From Thermoguttaceae bacterium (GTDB taxonomy: Bacteria > Planctomycetota > Planctomycetia > Pirellulales > Thermoguttaceae), in NCBI GenBank assembly GCA_017939795.1, contig JAGBAA010000030.1, positions 1 to 63,083 of the forward strand: DNA of 63,083 nucleotides. Direction: 5' to 3'. Both the position numbers and the translations under genes were made by a program. The notes beneath the pieces were generated by a model. The model was not told the DNA's origin. It worked only from the letters and a program-made list of their open reading frames with translations, and did not search any database. Of this stretch, positions 36,280 through 45,487 are shown in pieces; position 1 is the stretch's first letter, and each line of letters begins with the position of its first letter.

Positions 36280-38265
36280 TTATTTCCGGTTCCTTCTGCG
36301 AATCATGAAAAGCGATCCGGCACCGAGGACCAGAAGCGCCCACGTCGAGGGTTCCGGAACGTACTCCGAAACGCGGACATTATCCACGAATCCGTAGTAG
36401 TCCCAGCTCACTGCCGAAGAAGAGAGGACCGCGAAAAGATCCGTCGTCTTAAACGTCGCGCCGAGAAGCGTCGAGTAATCCGCAACGGAACCTTCAAGAC
36501 CGACTCCCACGAGCGTCGCCGTTTCGCCGTCGTCGGAGAACGCAAGCGTCATGTCCAGCTCATACCAGTCATTCACGTCGAACGCGGAACCGTCTTCGGA
36601 AAGATACTTGATCGATTCCGAAATGTCCGCATCCCCGATCGCACTGCCGTTCGCATTTTCGTAGAACATCAAATCACCGGCAGGATTCAGGACCAGGCCG
36701 CTGAAACCGATCCCGGCTTCCCCCTGCAGCGTTTTTTTGCTCTCATCCATGAAACCGATGCCGATACCGCGCGCGTTCGGTTTTTCATTGCCTCGAAGCG
36801 TGTTGATCTTCAGATCGGCGGAAATATCGATCCATTTCCCGGCAAGCAGGCTGGAATCGATCTCCATCATGTTCACGGAGTTGGCACCCGTGCGCAGCGC
36901 ACCGTTCTCAACGAATGAGTAAACCGTCGCACTGCTCTCGTTTTCACGAAGCTGCCATTTCTCACTGCCGGCCGGAGAAATGAAGTTCACGACATCCGCG
37001 ACCGTATCGATGACCTTCATCCCCTCATAGCTGTTTCCGTTCGGACCGCCGAAATTCGTGGCCAGCAGAAGGTTCGTATTCACACTGTCCGGCGTCTGTC
37101 CCGGCGTCACCATATTGGAAATGCCGTAGATGTGTACCGTATCTCCACTGTGCGGCGAGTGGATCCCGAAGTCCAGCGTTCCGTCTTCCGACGCATACCC
37201 GGTCCACGTGAGCAGAGCACCCGCGCGTCCTCCGTTTTCCGTACGCAGTTTGTTTTCATTCAGAATAAACGAAGTCCCGTCCGGAGCAGTGAATTCACCC
37301 GTTCGTATCGTATTGTTCCACGAAGCAAGATAGAACGTCGTCGTATACTGCACTCCCGGTTCCAGCCCGGTCAGCGTCACGCCGGTCATGCTGGTGAAAA
37401 AACCTTTCGCCATTTCATTGCTTCCGGTATTCGCCGTACCGAAAACTCCCTGAAGCCCGGTATCCACCCCCTGTACACCAGCATTCGGGAGCGAGTAAAG
37501 ATCGGTTGCTCCCTTCCCCGCGACTTTCGCGAACGGCACGCCGTTGACCATCGCTTTGTCGGAGACCTTGTTGCCGAAATTCAGCGTGTGCGTGTAGGTG
37601 TTGGATGGATCGACTCCGATCGTCGCGTCACTGAGCCAGAGATCCGCCGTCCCGGAACAGGTCCACGGATTGTCTGCCGACGCTTCCACAAGCTGGACTT
37701 TATCCACCAGGACCGACGTGTCCGAATTTCCGTGCGTATTAGCGAACGAAATGTTCATCGTTTCTTCCGTCGCACGGAACGTCACTTCGTAATCGTAGAA
37801 CGGATTCCGTGTGCTGTACTTCACATTATTCAGCACGTTCAGATCGCCAACCTTCGCCAGGATCGTGGATTCCTTATGAACATTACGCGCATCGTAACGG
37901 AAGGAATACGTATACAGTTCCCCCGGCACCAGTCCCGTGATCGTCTGAGAGAGCGTTCCGGAACGCTGAATAAAAAGCGCGTAGTCACCGTCAAAATCAC
38001 CGGTATTTTTACCGAACTCTTCCGTCTTCAGCGTCGTGCCGTATCCATAAACATCGCTGGAAGCCGTCCAGTTGGGGATCGATCCGTTGACCTTCCCATT
38101 ATGCACGACATACCCATGCTGCGCACGGTTTCCTGTCCAATTCGTCGTCTCAAAACTGCCGTTCTGCACAAGATTCACGGCCTGCGCCGACGCAGAGGAC
38201 ACACTCAATGCAGCCAAAAGGACCGCGATCCCGATATTTTTTGCAGAAAATTTCTTTTGATCCAT
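36280..38265 (-). CDS. PEP-CTERM surface protein 2
   Basis: A 661-residue paralogue of the preceding protein. ATG 38265 (MDQKKFSAKNIGIAVLLAAL) is chosen to match the other copy; an upstream in-frame ATG at 38289 lies almost on the predicted transcription start. Domain order is the same: signal peptide, NLVQNGSFE domain, middle domain with TYTHTLNFGNK, lectin-like domain with FGGPNGNSYEGM, and PEP-CTERM tail VPEPSTWALLVLGAGSLFMI with RRRNRK. The N-terminal and middle parts have diverged more than the last 250 residues. It has its own promoter and terminator, so the two are separate transcripts. Confidence 0.88.
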   Translation of the reverse strand: MDQKKFSAKNIGIAVLLAALSVSSASAQAVNLVQNGSFETTNWTGNRAQHGYVVHNGKVNGSIPNWTASSDVYGYGTTLKTEEFGKNTGDFDGDYALFIQRSGTLSQTITGLVPGELYTYSFRYDARNVHKESTILAKVGDLNVLNNVKYSTRNPFYDYEVTFRATEETMNISFANTHGNSDTSVLVDKVQLVEASADNPWTCSGTADLWLSDATIGVDPSNTYTHTLNFGNKVSDKAMVNGVPFAKVAGKGATDLYSLPNAGVQGVDTGLQGVFGTANTGSNEMAKGFFTSMTGVTLTGLEPGVQYTTTFYLASWNNTIRTGEFTAPDGTSFILNENKLRTENGGRAGALLTWTGYASEDGTLDFGIHSPHSGDTVHIYGISNMVTPGQTPDSVNTNLLLATNFGGPNGNSYEGMKVIDTVADVVNFISPAGSEKWQLRENESSATVYSFVENGALRTGANSVNMMEIDSSLLAGKWIDISADLKINTLRGNEKPNARGIGIGFMDESKKTLQGEAGIGFSGLVLNPAGDLMFYENANGSAIGDADISESIKYLSEDGSAFDVNDWYELDMTLAFSDDGETATLVGVGLEGSVADYSTLLGATFKTTDLFAVLSSSAVSWDYYGFVDNVRVSEYVPEPSTWALLVLGAGSLFMIRRRNRK

Positions 38266-38312
38266 GAAAACACCATCCAATATTCCCAAATTTTAAAACT
38301 TTTATAGTTTAT

Positions 38313-38340
38313 AGTATATTCCCAATTGCAATTTTGTCAA
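38313..38340 (-). promoter_or_regulatory. Promoter of PEP-CTERM gene 2
   Basis: On the minus strand TTGACA, 16 bases, TATACT. Confidence 0.85.
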
Positions 38341-38423
38341 GAAAAAAATTAAAAAATCGCAAAAAACAGCCAAAAAGCAGACCGCAACATCCGCAAAATC
38401 AACAAACTCCAACACCGCACCAA

Positions 38424-38452
38424 CAAAAAAACCTCCCCATTTCTGAGGAGGC
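38424..38452 (-). terminator. Terminator of map
   Basis: On the minus strand CCTCC pairs with GGAGG across a short loop, followed by seven T. Confidence 0.75.
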
Positions 38453-38471
38453 CATGCACTCACCGCGTCTC

Positions 38472-39272
38472 TCAATAATTCAGAAACGCTTTATTATTGT
38501 AGTCGTCGTCCGATGCCGTTAAAACGTAAGGGCCGTTCTCGGTGATGGCGACCGTATGCTCAAAGTGCGCACTCGGTTTCCCGTCTGCCGTGCTCTGCAC
38601 CCAGCCGTCTTTTCCTTCCCGAACTTTATGCGTACCGACATTCACCATCGGCTCGATCGCAATGACCAGCCCCGTCTGGATCCGGAAATCCGCGTGCGGA
38701 CAATAGTAGTTCGCGACCTGCGGCTCCATGTGCATCTCACGTCCGATGCCGTGTCCCACAAAATCATCCACGACCGAGAAACCATGGTCTTCCACGAAGA
38801 TCTCCATCTCCTTCGCGATCGCGTTCCAGTGCGTCTTCTGCGACAAAAGCGAGATCGCCAGATCCAGCGTCCCCTTCGTGACGTCCAGCAGTTTCTGCTT
38901 TTCAGCCGAGATCTTCCCCACGGCGTACGTCGCCGCCGAGTCGCCGCACCAGCCCGCGATCCTCGACCCGATGTCCACGCTCAGAACATCACCCTCGACC
39001 AAGACCCGGTCACTCGGGATCCCATGGACCACTTCCTCATTCACCGACATACAGCACGCCGCCGGAAACGGCTTGTGGCGGGAATGAAGCTGGACGCCCT
39101 TGAACATGCACTCGATGTTCTTGGAATGAAAGTACTTCTCCACCAGCTCGTTTGCTTCCCGAGTCGTGATTCCCGGCTTGACCGCGTCCTTGATCAGCTG
39201 ATGAGCATGCCAGACCTGAAGACCTGCCCGACGCATCAGGCGAATTTCACGTTTTGTCTTTAATTCAATCAT
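38472..39272 (-). CDS. map: Methionine aminopeptidase type I
   Basis: A 266-residue MetAP that removes the initiator methionine from nascent proteins. ATG 39272 gives the canonical MIELKTKREIRLMRRAG; a GTG 39 bases upstream lacks a binding site and is close to the predicted transcription start. The metal ligands are in VDIGSRIAGWCGDSAATYAV (two Asp), FVGHGIGREMHMEP (His), AIEPMV (Glu) and FEHTVAI (Glu-His). There is no N-terminal zinc extension. It follows adk, as in many spc operons, but here a terminator and its own promoter intervene. Confidence 0.96.
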   Translation of the reverse strand: MIELKTKREIRLMRRAGLQVWHAHQLIKDAVKPGITTREANELVEKYFHSKNIECMFKGVQLHSRHKPFPAACCMSVNEEVVHGIPSDRVLVEGDVLSVDIGSRIAGWCGDSAATYAVGKISAEKQKLLDVTKGTLDLAISLLSQKTHWNAIAKEMEIFVEDHGFSVVDDFVGHGIGREMHMEPQVANYYCPHADFRIQTGLVIAIEPMVNVGTHKVREGKDGWVQSTADGKPSAHFEHTVAITENGPYVLTASDDDYNNKAFLNY

Positions 39273-39333
39273 TTTCGTCTTCTTTCTTATCCAGTGCGCG
39301 GGGAGACGCACATCATGAAACCGTTACGCTCCT

Positions 39334-39361
39334 ATTCTACTCCTTTTTCCATAAAGAGCAA
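39334..39361 (-). promoter_or_regulatory. Promoter of map
   Basis: On the minus strand TTGCTC, 16 bases, TAGAAT, about 55 bases before the start. Confidence 0.6.
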
Positions 39362-39393
39362 GAGGGGGTACGGGAAGATTTTCGGCAGATATG

Positions 39394-39430
39394 AAAAAAG
39401 AAAGCCGCAAAACGATTCACGGCTTTCTTT
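39394..39430 (-). terminator. Terminator of secY-adk
   Basis: On the minus strand AAAGAAAGCCG pairs with CGGCTTTCTTT, followed by a T run, 26 bases after the adk stop. Confidence 0.8.
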
Positions 39431-39455
39431 GATTTAAGAGTCTGCACAAACTGCA

Positions 39456-40013
39456 TCACGCAATTTTGTCCAGCACCGTTTCAATACGGGACCAGATCTC
39501 TTCGATCGCGCCAAGACCGTCGATAGTCTGAAGCAGCCCCTGCTTGCCGTAGTAGTCAAGCAGCGGGGAAGTCTGATTGCGGTAACCGACCAGACGGGTA
39601 CGGATCGCTTCGGGCTGATCGTCCGCACGGCCGCGGCTCGCCAGACGGGTGAAGAGTTCTTCTTCCGGAACACGCAGTTCAAGAACAACGTCCAGCGGAG
39701 TGCCAGCTTCCTTGAGCATCACGTCAAGCGCTTCCGCCTGCGCGATCGTACGGGGGAAACCATCCAGAAGGAAACCTTCCTTGCAGTCGTCCTGAGTCAG
39801 ACGCTCTTTGATGATGTCCACGATCACCTGGTCCGGGACCAATTCGCCCTTGGACATGTATTCGTTCGCTTTCAGACCAACTTCGGTTCCCGCATCACGG
39901 GCAGCACGAAGCATGTCGCCGGTGGAAAGATGAGCGGGATGATATTTTTTGATCAGATATTCAGCCTGAGTGCCTTTTCCGGCTCCCGGAGGACCAATGA
40001 AAACCAAACGCAT
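39456..40013 (-). CDS. adk: Adenylate kinase (short form)
   Basis: A 185-residue adenylate kinase that balances ATP, ADP and AMP. P-loop GPPGAGKGTQAEYLI at residue 7, AMP-binding HLSTGDMLRAA and FLLDGFPRTIAQAEAL are complete. The LID is the short type (LASRGRADDQPEAIRTRL) without zinc cysteines, hence the small size. It follows secY by 111 bases in the same unit. Confidence 0.96.
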   Translation of the reverse strand: MRLVFIGPPGAGKGTQAEYLIKKYHPAHLSTGDMLRAARDAGTEVGLKANEYMSKGELVPDQVIVDIIKERLTQDDCKEGFLLDGFPRTIAQAEALDVMLKEAGTPLDVVLELRVPEEELFTRLASRGRADDQPEAIRTRLVGYRNQTSPLLDYYGKQGLLQTIDGLGAIEEIWSRIETVLDKIA

Positions 40014-40124
40014 GGAAATTCTCCGTATGTTTCAATTTCAGGATAAAAAACAGGAAAACGAACAAACGCTCCAGCCGAAACCGGAGCCGTCTGTTCGAAA
40101 ATGAACACTGCGGTCCACGTAAAA

Positions 40125-41525
40125 CTATTTCTCAAGCAGACCTTTGTGATTGACCATCACGAGGTGACTGTCGATCTTCTGCACGAGGTCGAACGCCACA
40201 CTGACGGCGATCAGGAGGCTGGTGCCGCCGTAGAAGCTCGCCAGATTGTAGTCGATGTGCATCGCATTCGCCATGATGTGCGGCAGGATCGCCACGACTG
40301 CCAGGAAGCCCGCCCCCACATACGTGATGTGAAGCATGACCTTTTCAAGGTAGTCCTGCGTACGCTTGCCCGGACGATGACCGCGAATGATCGTATTGTT
40401 CCGCTTCAGGTTCTCTGCCATGTCTTTCGGATTGAACGTAATGGCCGTCCAGAAATAGCAGAAGAAGTAGATCAGCACGATGTAGAAGAAATTGTACGTA
40501 AACATGCTGTCATGCGAGAACCAGCCGGCCGCGGAACCAAACCACTGACCAAGCCACACCGTGTTCGCATTGCCGCCGAAAGACTGCGCAAGCATACCGA
40601 AGAGCCACGCCGGGATCATGAGCAGGGAGCTGGCGAAAATGATCGGCATGACGCCCGCCTGATTCACTTTGATCGGCAGGTACTGACGCATACCGCCCAT
40701 GACGCGGCGGCCGCGGACGTGCTTCGCACTCTGGGACGGAATGCGGCGCTGACCAAGCGTGATGAACACAACGCCCGTCACGACGGCGAAGAACAGGAAC
40801 GCCAGCATGAGCAGGTTCACGAGACTGGCATCACCGCCGCTGATCTTCAGACCGCTCAGACCGCCGCTGCGGTGGAAGTCCGCGTACAGCTTGATGATCG
40901 GTTCCGGCATACGGGCAAGGATGCCTGCCATGATGAGGAGGCTGATCCCGTTACCGATACCGTAAGCATCGATCTGTTCGCCAAGCCACATGAGGAACGC
41001 CGTTCCGCACGTCATGATGAAGACCGCAATGATCTGCCAGGAAAGATAAAGCGTACCGGTCCCCGGATCACAGAAACCGTCCAGGAAGATTTTGTTGCTT
41101 CCGAAAATGGTCGGCATGGCGATCAGGTAGAACCAGCTCTGGAAAATGCAGAGCACGATCGTCGCATAGCGCGTGTACTCATTGATCTTTTTACGTCCGC
41201 TCTCCCCTTCCTTCTGAAGTTTCTCCAGCGGAGCGTAAACACTCGCCAGAAGCTGGAAAATGATCGAAGCGGAAATGTACGGCATGATCCCCAGACCAAA
41301 GATCGTGATCTGACGAATATCCGACGCACTGAAAACCGCAGCCTGATTCAACAGGGTCTGAAGAGCATCACTCGTTCCGGTGTTTTCGATCGCGACTTCC
41401 GCCGGATTGACCATCGGAAGATTGATCTGGTAGCCAACACGAAAGATCGCCAGGAGCAGAAGAGTCAGGAAGATCTTGCGACGCAGCTCCGGGATGGTAA
41501 AGATGACTCGAATCTTTTCAAACAT
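40125..41525 (-). CDS. secY: Protein translocase subunit SecY
   Basis: A 466-residue SecY, the channel of the Sec translocon in the inner membrane. It has ten hydrophobic segments, the early YQINLPMV loop, the conserved GLGIMPYISASIIFQLL near residue 85, VVTGVVFITLGQRRIPSQSAKHV in the cytoplasmic loop and FFCYFWTAITFNPKDMAENL before the last helices. It is separated from rplO by about 480 bases and a terminator, so it probably has its own promoter; adk follows. Confidence 0.97.
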   Translation of the reverse strand: MFEKIRVIFTIPELRRKIFLTLLLLAIFRVGYQINLPMVNPAEVAIENTGTSDALQTLLNQAAVFSASDIRQITIFGLGIMPYISASIIFQLLASVYAPLEKLQKEGESGRKKINEYTRYATIVLCIFQSWFYLIAMPTIFGSNKIFLDGFCDPGTGTLYLSWQIIAVFIMTCGTAFLMWLGEQIDAYGIGNGISLLIMAGILARMPEPIIKLYADFHRSGGLSGLKISGGDASLVNLLMLAFLFFAVVTGVVFITLGQRRIPSQSAKHVRGRRVMGGMRQYLPIKVNQAGVMPIIFASSLLMIPAWLFGMLAQSFGGNANTVWLGQWFGSAAGWFSHDSMFTYNFFYIVLIYFFCYFWTAITFNPKDMAENLKRNNTIIRGHRPGKRTQDYLEKVMLHITYVGAGFLAVVAILPHIMANAMHIDYNLASFYGGTSLLIAVSVAFDLVQKIDSHLVMVNHKGLLEK

Positions 41526-42006
41526 GAATGATTCATCCTTGTATACACTGTGCCCGAAATGAAAAAATCATCCCGAACGAAATATGTGGGGAAACCCACT
41601 CCAACAGGAAACGATACTGTACCGGGCCGCTCCCGTTCATACGGCTCCGAAAGCAGCCGCTGCCCGAAAGCAGAACGGCGATGAAAGGAATTTGCCGCAG
41701 CACAGTAAACAACATCAGGATTTTATCACATTAATCCAGTTTCCACTAGGGGGAATGGTGCAATAAATCCATGTTTTCATGCAAAAAAACGAAAAAACGC
41801 TTTTCTTTCGAAAAAGATGGAGATCCCCATCCCAGCTGAGAGAGGGTAGGTTCGAGAAACCGCCAGTCCAGCCGAACTGAAACGATAAAGTCAGTGAACC
41901 GATACCGTCTGAAAGCTGCCGCGCTTGCGCTCCTGCATAAAAACAAAGGCGTAAAACCACCCTATGTGCAGTCTTACGCCGTGTAGATCAAAAAGCTGGC
42001 GAAATA
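41526..42006 (-). other. Gap between rplO and secY, no gene seen
   Basis: About 480 bases. The left half (the secY leader on the minus strand) has several small GC-rich inverted repeats and could be a structured leader. The right end holds the rplO terminator. Short open frames here lack family resemblance. A TGTGATAAAAT on the minus strand near 41720 could be a secY -10 element, but no matching -35 is clear. Confidence 0.5.
41938..41980 (-). terminator. Terminator after rplO
   Basis: On the minus strand GGCGTAA pairs with TTACGCC, followed by TTTGTTTTT, 27 bases after the rplO stop. Confidence 0.65.
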
Positions 42007-42495
42007 TTAAGCCTTGACTTTTTTCTGAAATTTGACGACCGGAGCTTTGCCCGGAAGTACTTCCATTTCACTGCCGGCGGCCTTGATCTTTTCTTCAGCA
42101 CTCTTGCTGAAACGATGAGCCTGGACCTTCACCTTTTTGGTCAGTTCACCATCGCCAAGAACCTTCAGAACATCGTAACGATATTTGATGAGTCCCTTGG
42201 ACTTGAGCGTTTCGGGGGAAACGACTTCACCGTCTTCAAAGAACTTGTCAATGTCGCACACGTTGATGTTGGCAACCTTCGCAGCGCCGGCGTTGTTGAA
42301 ACCACGCTTCGGAATGCGGCGGAAGAGCGGCATCTGACCGCCTTCAAAACTCACGTTCTGGGAAGAACCGTTACGGCTTCCAAAACCTTTGTGACCGCGG
42401 CCAGCGGTTTTGCCCTGACCGGTACCTTTACCACGACCCAGACGAGTCGGCTTCTTGTTTTTATGAATTCCGACGTTTACATTAGTTAAGTTCAT
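42007..42495 (-). CDS. rplO: 50S ribosomal protein L15
   Basis: A 162-residue uL15, a late-assembly protein of the 50S subunit. MNLTNVN..HKNKKPTRLGRGKGTGQGKTAGRGHKG is the classic start, followed by FEGGQMPLFRRIPKRGF. It lies 12 bases after rpsE, leaving no room for rpmD (L30), which many bacteria have at this point. Confidence 0.96.
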   Translation of the reverse strand: MNLTNVNVGIHKNKKPTRLGRGKGTGQGKTAGRGHKGFGSRNGSSQNVSFEGGQMPLFRRIPKRGFNNAGAAKVANINVCDIDKFFEDGEVVSPETLKSKGLIKYRYDVLKVLGDGELTKKVKVQAHRFSKSAEEKIKAAGSEMEVLPGKAPVVKFQKKVKA

Positions 42496-42507
42496 GAATC
42501 ACCCTCC

Positions 42508-42996
42508 TTACAATTCCACTCCGCGAAGTTTTTCGACTTCTTCTTTGGAACGGATCTGCTGCAGCGCATTCAACGTGGCCTTGACCAGGTTCAAAGGGTT
42601 ATTCGAAGAAAAACTCTTTGTCAAAATATCACGAATACCACATGCTTCACAGACGGCACGGACCGCTGCGCCTGCAATGATTCCTGTTCCAGGACGGGCA
42701 GGAACGAGCACGACGCGAGCTGTACCAAAACGACCATGCACTTCGTGCGGGATCGTTGTACCAGACAGGGTGACGCTCATCATACTTCTGCGACCATCCT
42801 TCGCCGCTTTTTCGACGGAAGGCGGAACTTCATTGGCTTTGCCATAACCACAGCCAACGCGCCCCTTCTCATCGCCAACGACTACCAAAGCTGCGAAACT
42901 GAAACGACGACCGCCTTTGACGACTGCGGCACAACGTCGGATCTTCACAACTTTCTCTACAATTCCGTCTCTTGTTTCATTAATTTCGTTTGACAT
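42508..42996 (-). CDS. rpsE: 30S ribosomal protein S5
   Basis: A 162-residue uS5, needed for decoding accuracy. VVKGGRRFSFAALVVVGDEKGRVGCGYGKANEVP and the C-terminal GTGIIAGAAVRAVCEACGIRDILTKSFSSNNPLNLVKA blocks are standard. It is in the spc part of the cluster, between rplR and rplO. Confidence 0.97.
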   Translation of the reverse strand: MSNEINETRDGIVEKVVKIRRCAAVVKGGRRFSFAALVVVGDEKGRVGCGYGKANEVPPSVEKAAKDGRRSMMSVTLSGTTIPHEVHGRFGTARVVLVPARPGTGIIAGAAVRAVCEACGIRDILTKSFSSNNPLNLVKATLNALQQIRSKEEVEKLRGVEL

Positions 42997-43032
42997 GGAT
43001 CTTATTCGTTTCGTCGTTAAAGGTTATTTCGA

Positions 43033-43425
43033 CTACTCGGCGGATTCCGTTTTGCCGCCAAGGTCCAAACCGGCTGCTCTGGCTGCTTCGGCAAGAGCTT
43101 CGACACGACCGTGATAACGGTAATGACGACGGTCAAGCGTTGCACAGGTCACGCCCTTCGCAAGTGCGCGTTCCGCCAGGATCTGACCAATTTTGGCTGC
43201 AGCCGCAACATTTCCACCATATTTCAACTCAGACGCAAGGTCCTTTTCCAGAGAACTGGCACAAGCCAGGGTGGTTCCCGTTGTGTCATCAATGATCTGG
43301 GCACTGATGTTCTTCAGGCTGCGGAAAACCGCAAGACGGGGACGCGTCGAATTCGCCTTGATGCGATTCGTAACTCTCCAGCAGCGACGCTGACGCTGTT
43401 TCTGATTAATTTTAGTACGTTCCAC
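43033..43425 (-). CDS. rplR: 50S ribosomal protein L18
   Basis: A 130-residue uL18, which binds 5S rRNA. RPRLAVFRSLKNISAQIIDD, the middle AAAAKIGQILAERALAKGV and the family end LDRRHYRYHGRVEALAEAARAAGL are present. It ends in a short acidic tail. Between rplF and rpsE. Confidence 0.96.
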   Translation of the reverse strand: MERTKINQKQRQRRCWRVTNRIKANSTRPRLAVFRSLKNISAQIIDDTTGTTLACASSLEKDLASELKYGGNVAAAAKIGQILAERALAKGVTCATLDRRHYRYHGRVEALAEAARAAGLDLGGKTESAE

Positions 43426-43510
43426 GGCTAAATCTCTTTTTCTACATTGATGTCAGCATGTCAACGGCCATCGAAGACCGCTGACGGTGCATTCTGCCTG
43501 CTGACGTTTA

Positions 43511-44050
43511 CTATTTCGCAACAACTTTACCCTGCTTGCGGCGGACATTTTCGCCCTGATAACGAATACCCTTGCCTTTGTACGGCTCGACCGGGCGCTT
43601 CGCTCTCGTCGCGGCAGCGAACTGGGTCACTTGCTGCTTGTCAATACCAGTGATCAGAACGTGCGTCTGATCAGGACAGGTAACACTCAGGCCTTCCGGA
43701 ATCGGGATCTGAAGCTCATTCGCCATCCCAACACGCAGCTGAAGAGTATTGTTCTGAACGGCGGCAATGTAACCAACACCAACCAGCTCAAGACGCTTCT
43801 CATATCCAGCCGTGACGCCGATCACCATGTTATTGATCATGGCGCGGGTCAGTCCGTGAAATGCGCGGCTCTGACGTTCGTCGTCAGCGCGGTCCACAAT
43901 AACTTTACCATCTTCAACAGTAACCGTGATGAAGGAAGCTACCGGGAATTCCAACTTTCCTTTGGGGCCTTCGACGGTGACTTTCGAAGCTTCGGCCGTA
44001 ACCGTCACTCCAGCAGGCACCAAAACAGGTTTCTTTCCAATACGTGACAT
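43511..44050 (-). CDS. rplF: 50S ribosomal protein L6
   Basis: A 179-residue uL6 near the factor-binding centre of the large subunit. It begins MSRIGKKPVLVPAGVTV, contains ALINN-type MINNMVIGVTAGYEKRLELVGVGYIA, and ends EPYKGKGIRYQGENVRRKQGK. Between rpsH and rplR. Confidence 0.97.
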   Translation of the reverse strand: MSRIGKKPVLVPAGVTVTAEASKVTVEGPKGKLEFPVASFITVTVEDGKVIVDRADDERQSRAFHGLTRAMINNMVIGVTAGYEKRLELVGVGYIAAVQNNTLQLRVGMANELQIPIPEGLSVTCPDQTHVLITGIDKQQVTQFAAATRAKRPVEPYKGKGIRYQGENVRRKQGKVVAK

Positions 44051-44140
44051 TGAATCTACCTTCGCTATTTCTGTCTGGCGGAACCTATGCTCCGCCAGCT
44101 GTTCCTTTTGAGGCGCAATGAATACGGCTATGTCGGCAAA

Positions 44141-44536
44141 TCACCAGATCTCACAAATGATCTCGCCGCCGTTCTTCTTCGCTTTGGCCTCACGGTCACT
44201 CATCAACCCCTGGCTTGTGCTGACCACGGAAATACCCAAACCGTTCAGAACGGGTTTCAGGTCTTCAGCGCTCGAATAAACACGGCATCCAGGTTTACTC
44301 ACTCGTTTAATGTGCCGAATAACACGTTCGCCATTGGGGCCGTATTTCAACTGAATACGGATGACGTTCACAGGCTGGGCTTCAATGATCTGATAGTCCC
44401 AAATGTAACCTTCCCGCTTCATCACTTCCGCGATGTTCTTCTTCAGATTCGAGAACGGAAGGTCTACATACTGCTTTTCAACTCGCACGGAGTTCCGAAT
44501 ACGTGTCAACATATCGGCGATAGGATCGGTCATCAT
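44141..44536 (-). CDS. rpsH: 30S ribosomal protein S8
   Basis: A 131-residue uS8, a primary 16S rRNA binder. DPIADMLTRIRNSVRVEK at the start and GISVVSTSQGLMSDREAKAKKNGGEIICEIW at the end are typical. Two adjacent ATG codons (44536 and 44533) are possible starts. In other bacteria S8 represses the spc operon; no matching target was identified here. Confidence 0.97.
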   Translation of the reverse strand: MMTDPIADMLTRIRNSVRVEKQYVDLPFSNLKKNIAEVMKREGYIWDYQIIEAQPVNVIRIQLKYGPNGERVIRHIKRVSKPGCRVYSSAEDLKPVLNGLGISVVSTSQGLMSDREAKAKKNGGEIICEIW

Positions 44537-44549
44537 AATTTTCGTTCCT

Positions 44550-44735
44550 TTACCAGCTCGCCTTCTTCACGCCAGGGATAAGACCCTGGTCTGCCAATTT
44601 ACGAAAGCAAATACGACAAACACCGAATTTACGATAAACTGCACGTGGTCTTCCACACAAAAGACAACGATTCTCGCTGCGCGTGGAAAATTTGGGCGTT
44701 CTGCTTGCTTTTGCAATCTTTGATTTACTAGCCAT
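44550..44735 (-). CDS. rpsN: 30S ribosomal protein S14, zinc form
   Basis: A 61-residue uS14 of the short zinc-binding type: [25 protein letters not shown] supplies four cysteines. The end [15 protein letters not shown] is canonical. It lies between rplE and rpsH with 11- to 13-base gaps. Confidence 0.97.
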   Translation of the reverse strand: MASKSKIAKASRTPKFSTRSENRCLLCGRPRAVYRKFGVCRICFRKLADQGLIPGVKKASW

Positions 44736-44746
44736 TTGAAGTTCCC

Positions 44747-45295
44747 TTATTTGTCTGCGCGAAACGGCATGCCGAATTTCTTCAAAAGAACGCGGGCATC
44801 GTCGTCGCTCTTCGCAGTGGTCACGATCGTAATCGTCATACCCTGCGGACGGGTAAATTTATCCGGATTCAGTTCCGGGAACACGATCTGTTCAGTCAAT
44901 CCCATGTTGTAATTGCCGCGCTTGTCAAATCCATTCGGATTCAGACCGCGGAAGTCACGAACTCGCGGGAGAGCAATGCTGATCAGACGGTCCAAAAACT
45001 CGTACATCCGCTGATGACGAAGTGTAACTTTGCACCCAATTTTCATACCTTCACGGAGACGAAATCCTGCGATGGATTTGCGAGCAGCCGTAATGACAGG
45101 CTTCTGACCCGTAATCTGGGAAAGCGCATCAACCGCTTCTTCAAGGTGTTTTTTCTCGTTGATGGCGGAACCAACACCCATGTTGATCACGATTTTTTCC
45201 AGCTTGGGAAGAGCCATGGGATTCTGAATGCCAAGCTCGTTGCCAAGCGCCGGCAGAATCTCATTCTTATATTTTTCCTGAAGTCGGGGAATCAT
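44747..45295 (-). CDS. rplE: 50S ribosomal protein L5
   Basis: A 182-residue uL5, which binds 5S rRNA and contacts P-site tRNA. ATG 45295 gives [18 protein letters not shown], the family start; an in-frame TTG at 45328 would add 11 unrelated residues. [55 protein letters not shown] and [20 protein letters not shown] follow. A 190-base gap with its own promoter and a palindrome separates it from rplX, an uncommon break in this operon. Confidence 0.96.
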   Translation of the reverse strand: MIPRLQEKYKNEILPALGNELGIQNPMALPKLEKIVINMGVGSAINEKKHLEEAVDALSQITGQKPVITAARKSIAGFRLREGMKIGCKVTLRHQRMYEFLDRLISIALPRVRDFRGLNPNGFDKRGNYNMGLTEQIVFPELNPDKFTRPQGMTITIVTTAKSDDDARVLLKKFGMPFRADK

Positions 45296-45389
45296 ATCTC
45301 TTACCGTTCTGTTGGATTGCTTATACAATCCACTCTTGCTTCCTTAACTTGCTGTATACCAATCATACTGCATGACTGGTCTTAAGTAT

Positions 45390-45414
45390 GGAGAAGATTA
45401 TTATAACCTTCTCC
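45390..45414. promoter_or_regulatory. Palindrome around the rplE -10 box
   Basis: GGAGAAG and CTTCTCC, a perfect 7-bp inverted repeat with 11 bases between, centred on the -10 element. It could be an operator or, if transcription starts upstream, an RNA hairpin. Confidence 0.5.
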
Positions 45415-45427
45415 AAAAAAATTTCAA
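45400..45427 (-). promoter_or_regulatory. Internal promoter before rplE
   Basis: On the minus strand TTGAAA, 16 bases, TATAAT, about 100 bases before rplE. Confidence 0.75.
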
Positions 45428-45487
45428 GGGTTCCCAGGCGTTTTTTATCGAAAAAACTTCAATAAATCAAAATTTAAGCCGTTAAAC

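Noticed and set aside
41715..41960. 81-codon open frame between rplO and secY
   Set aside because: No family resemblance or binding site, and it overlaps the rplO terminator.
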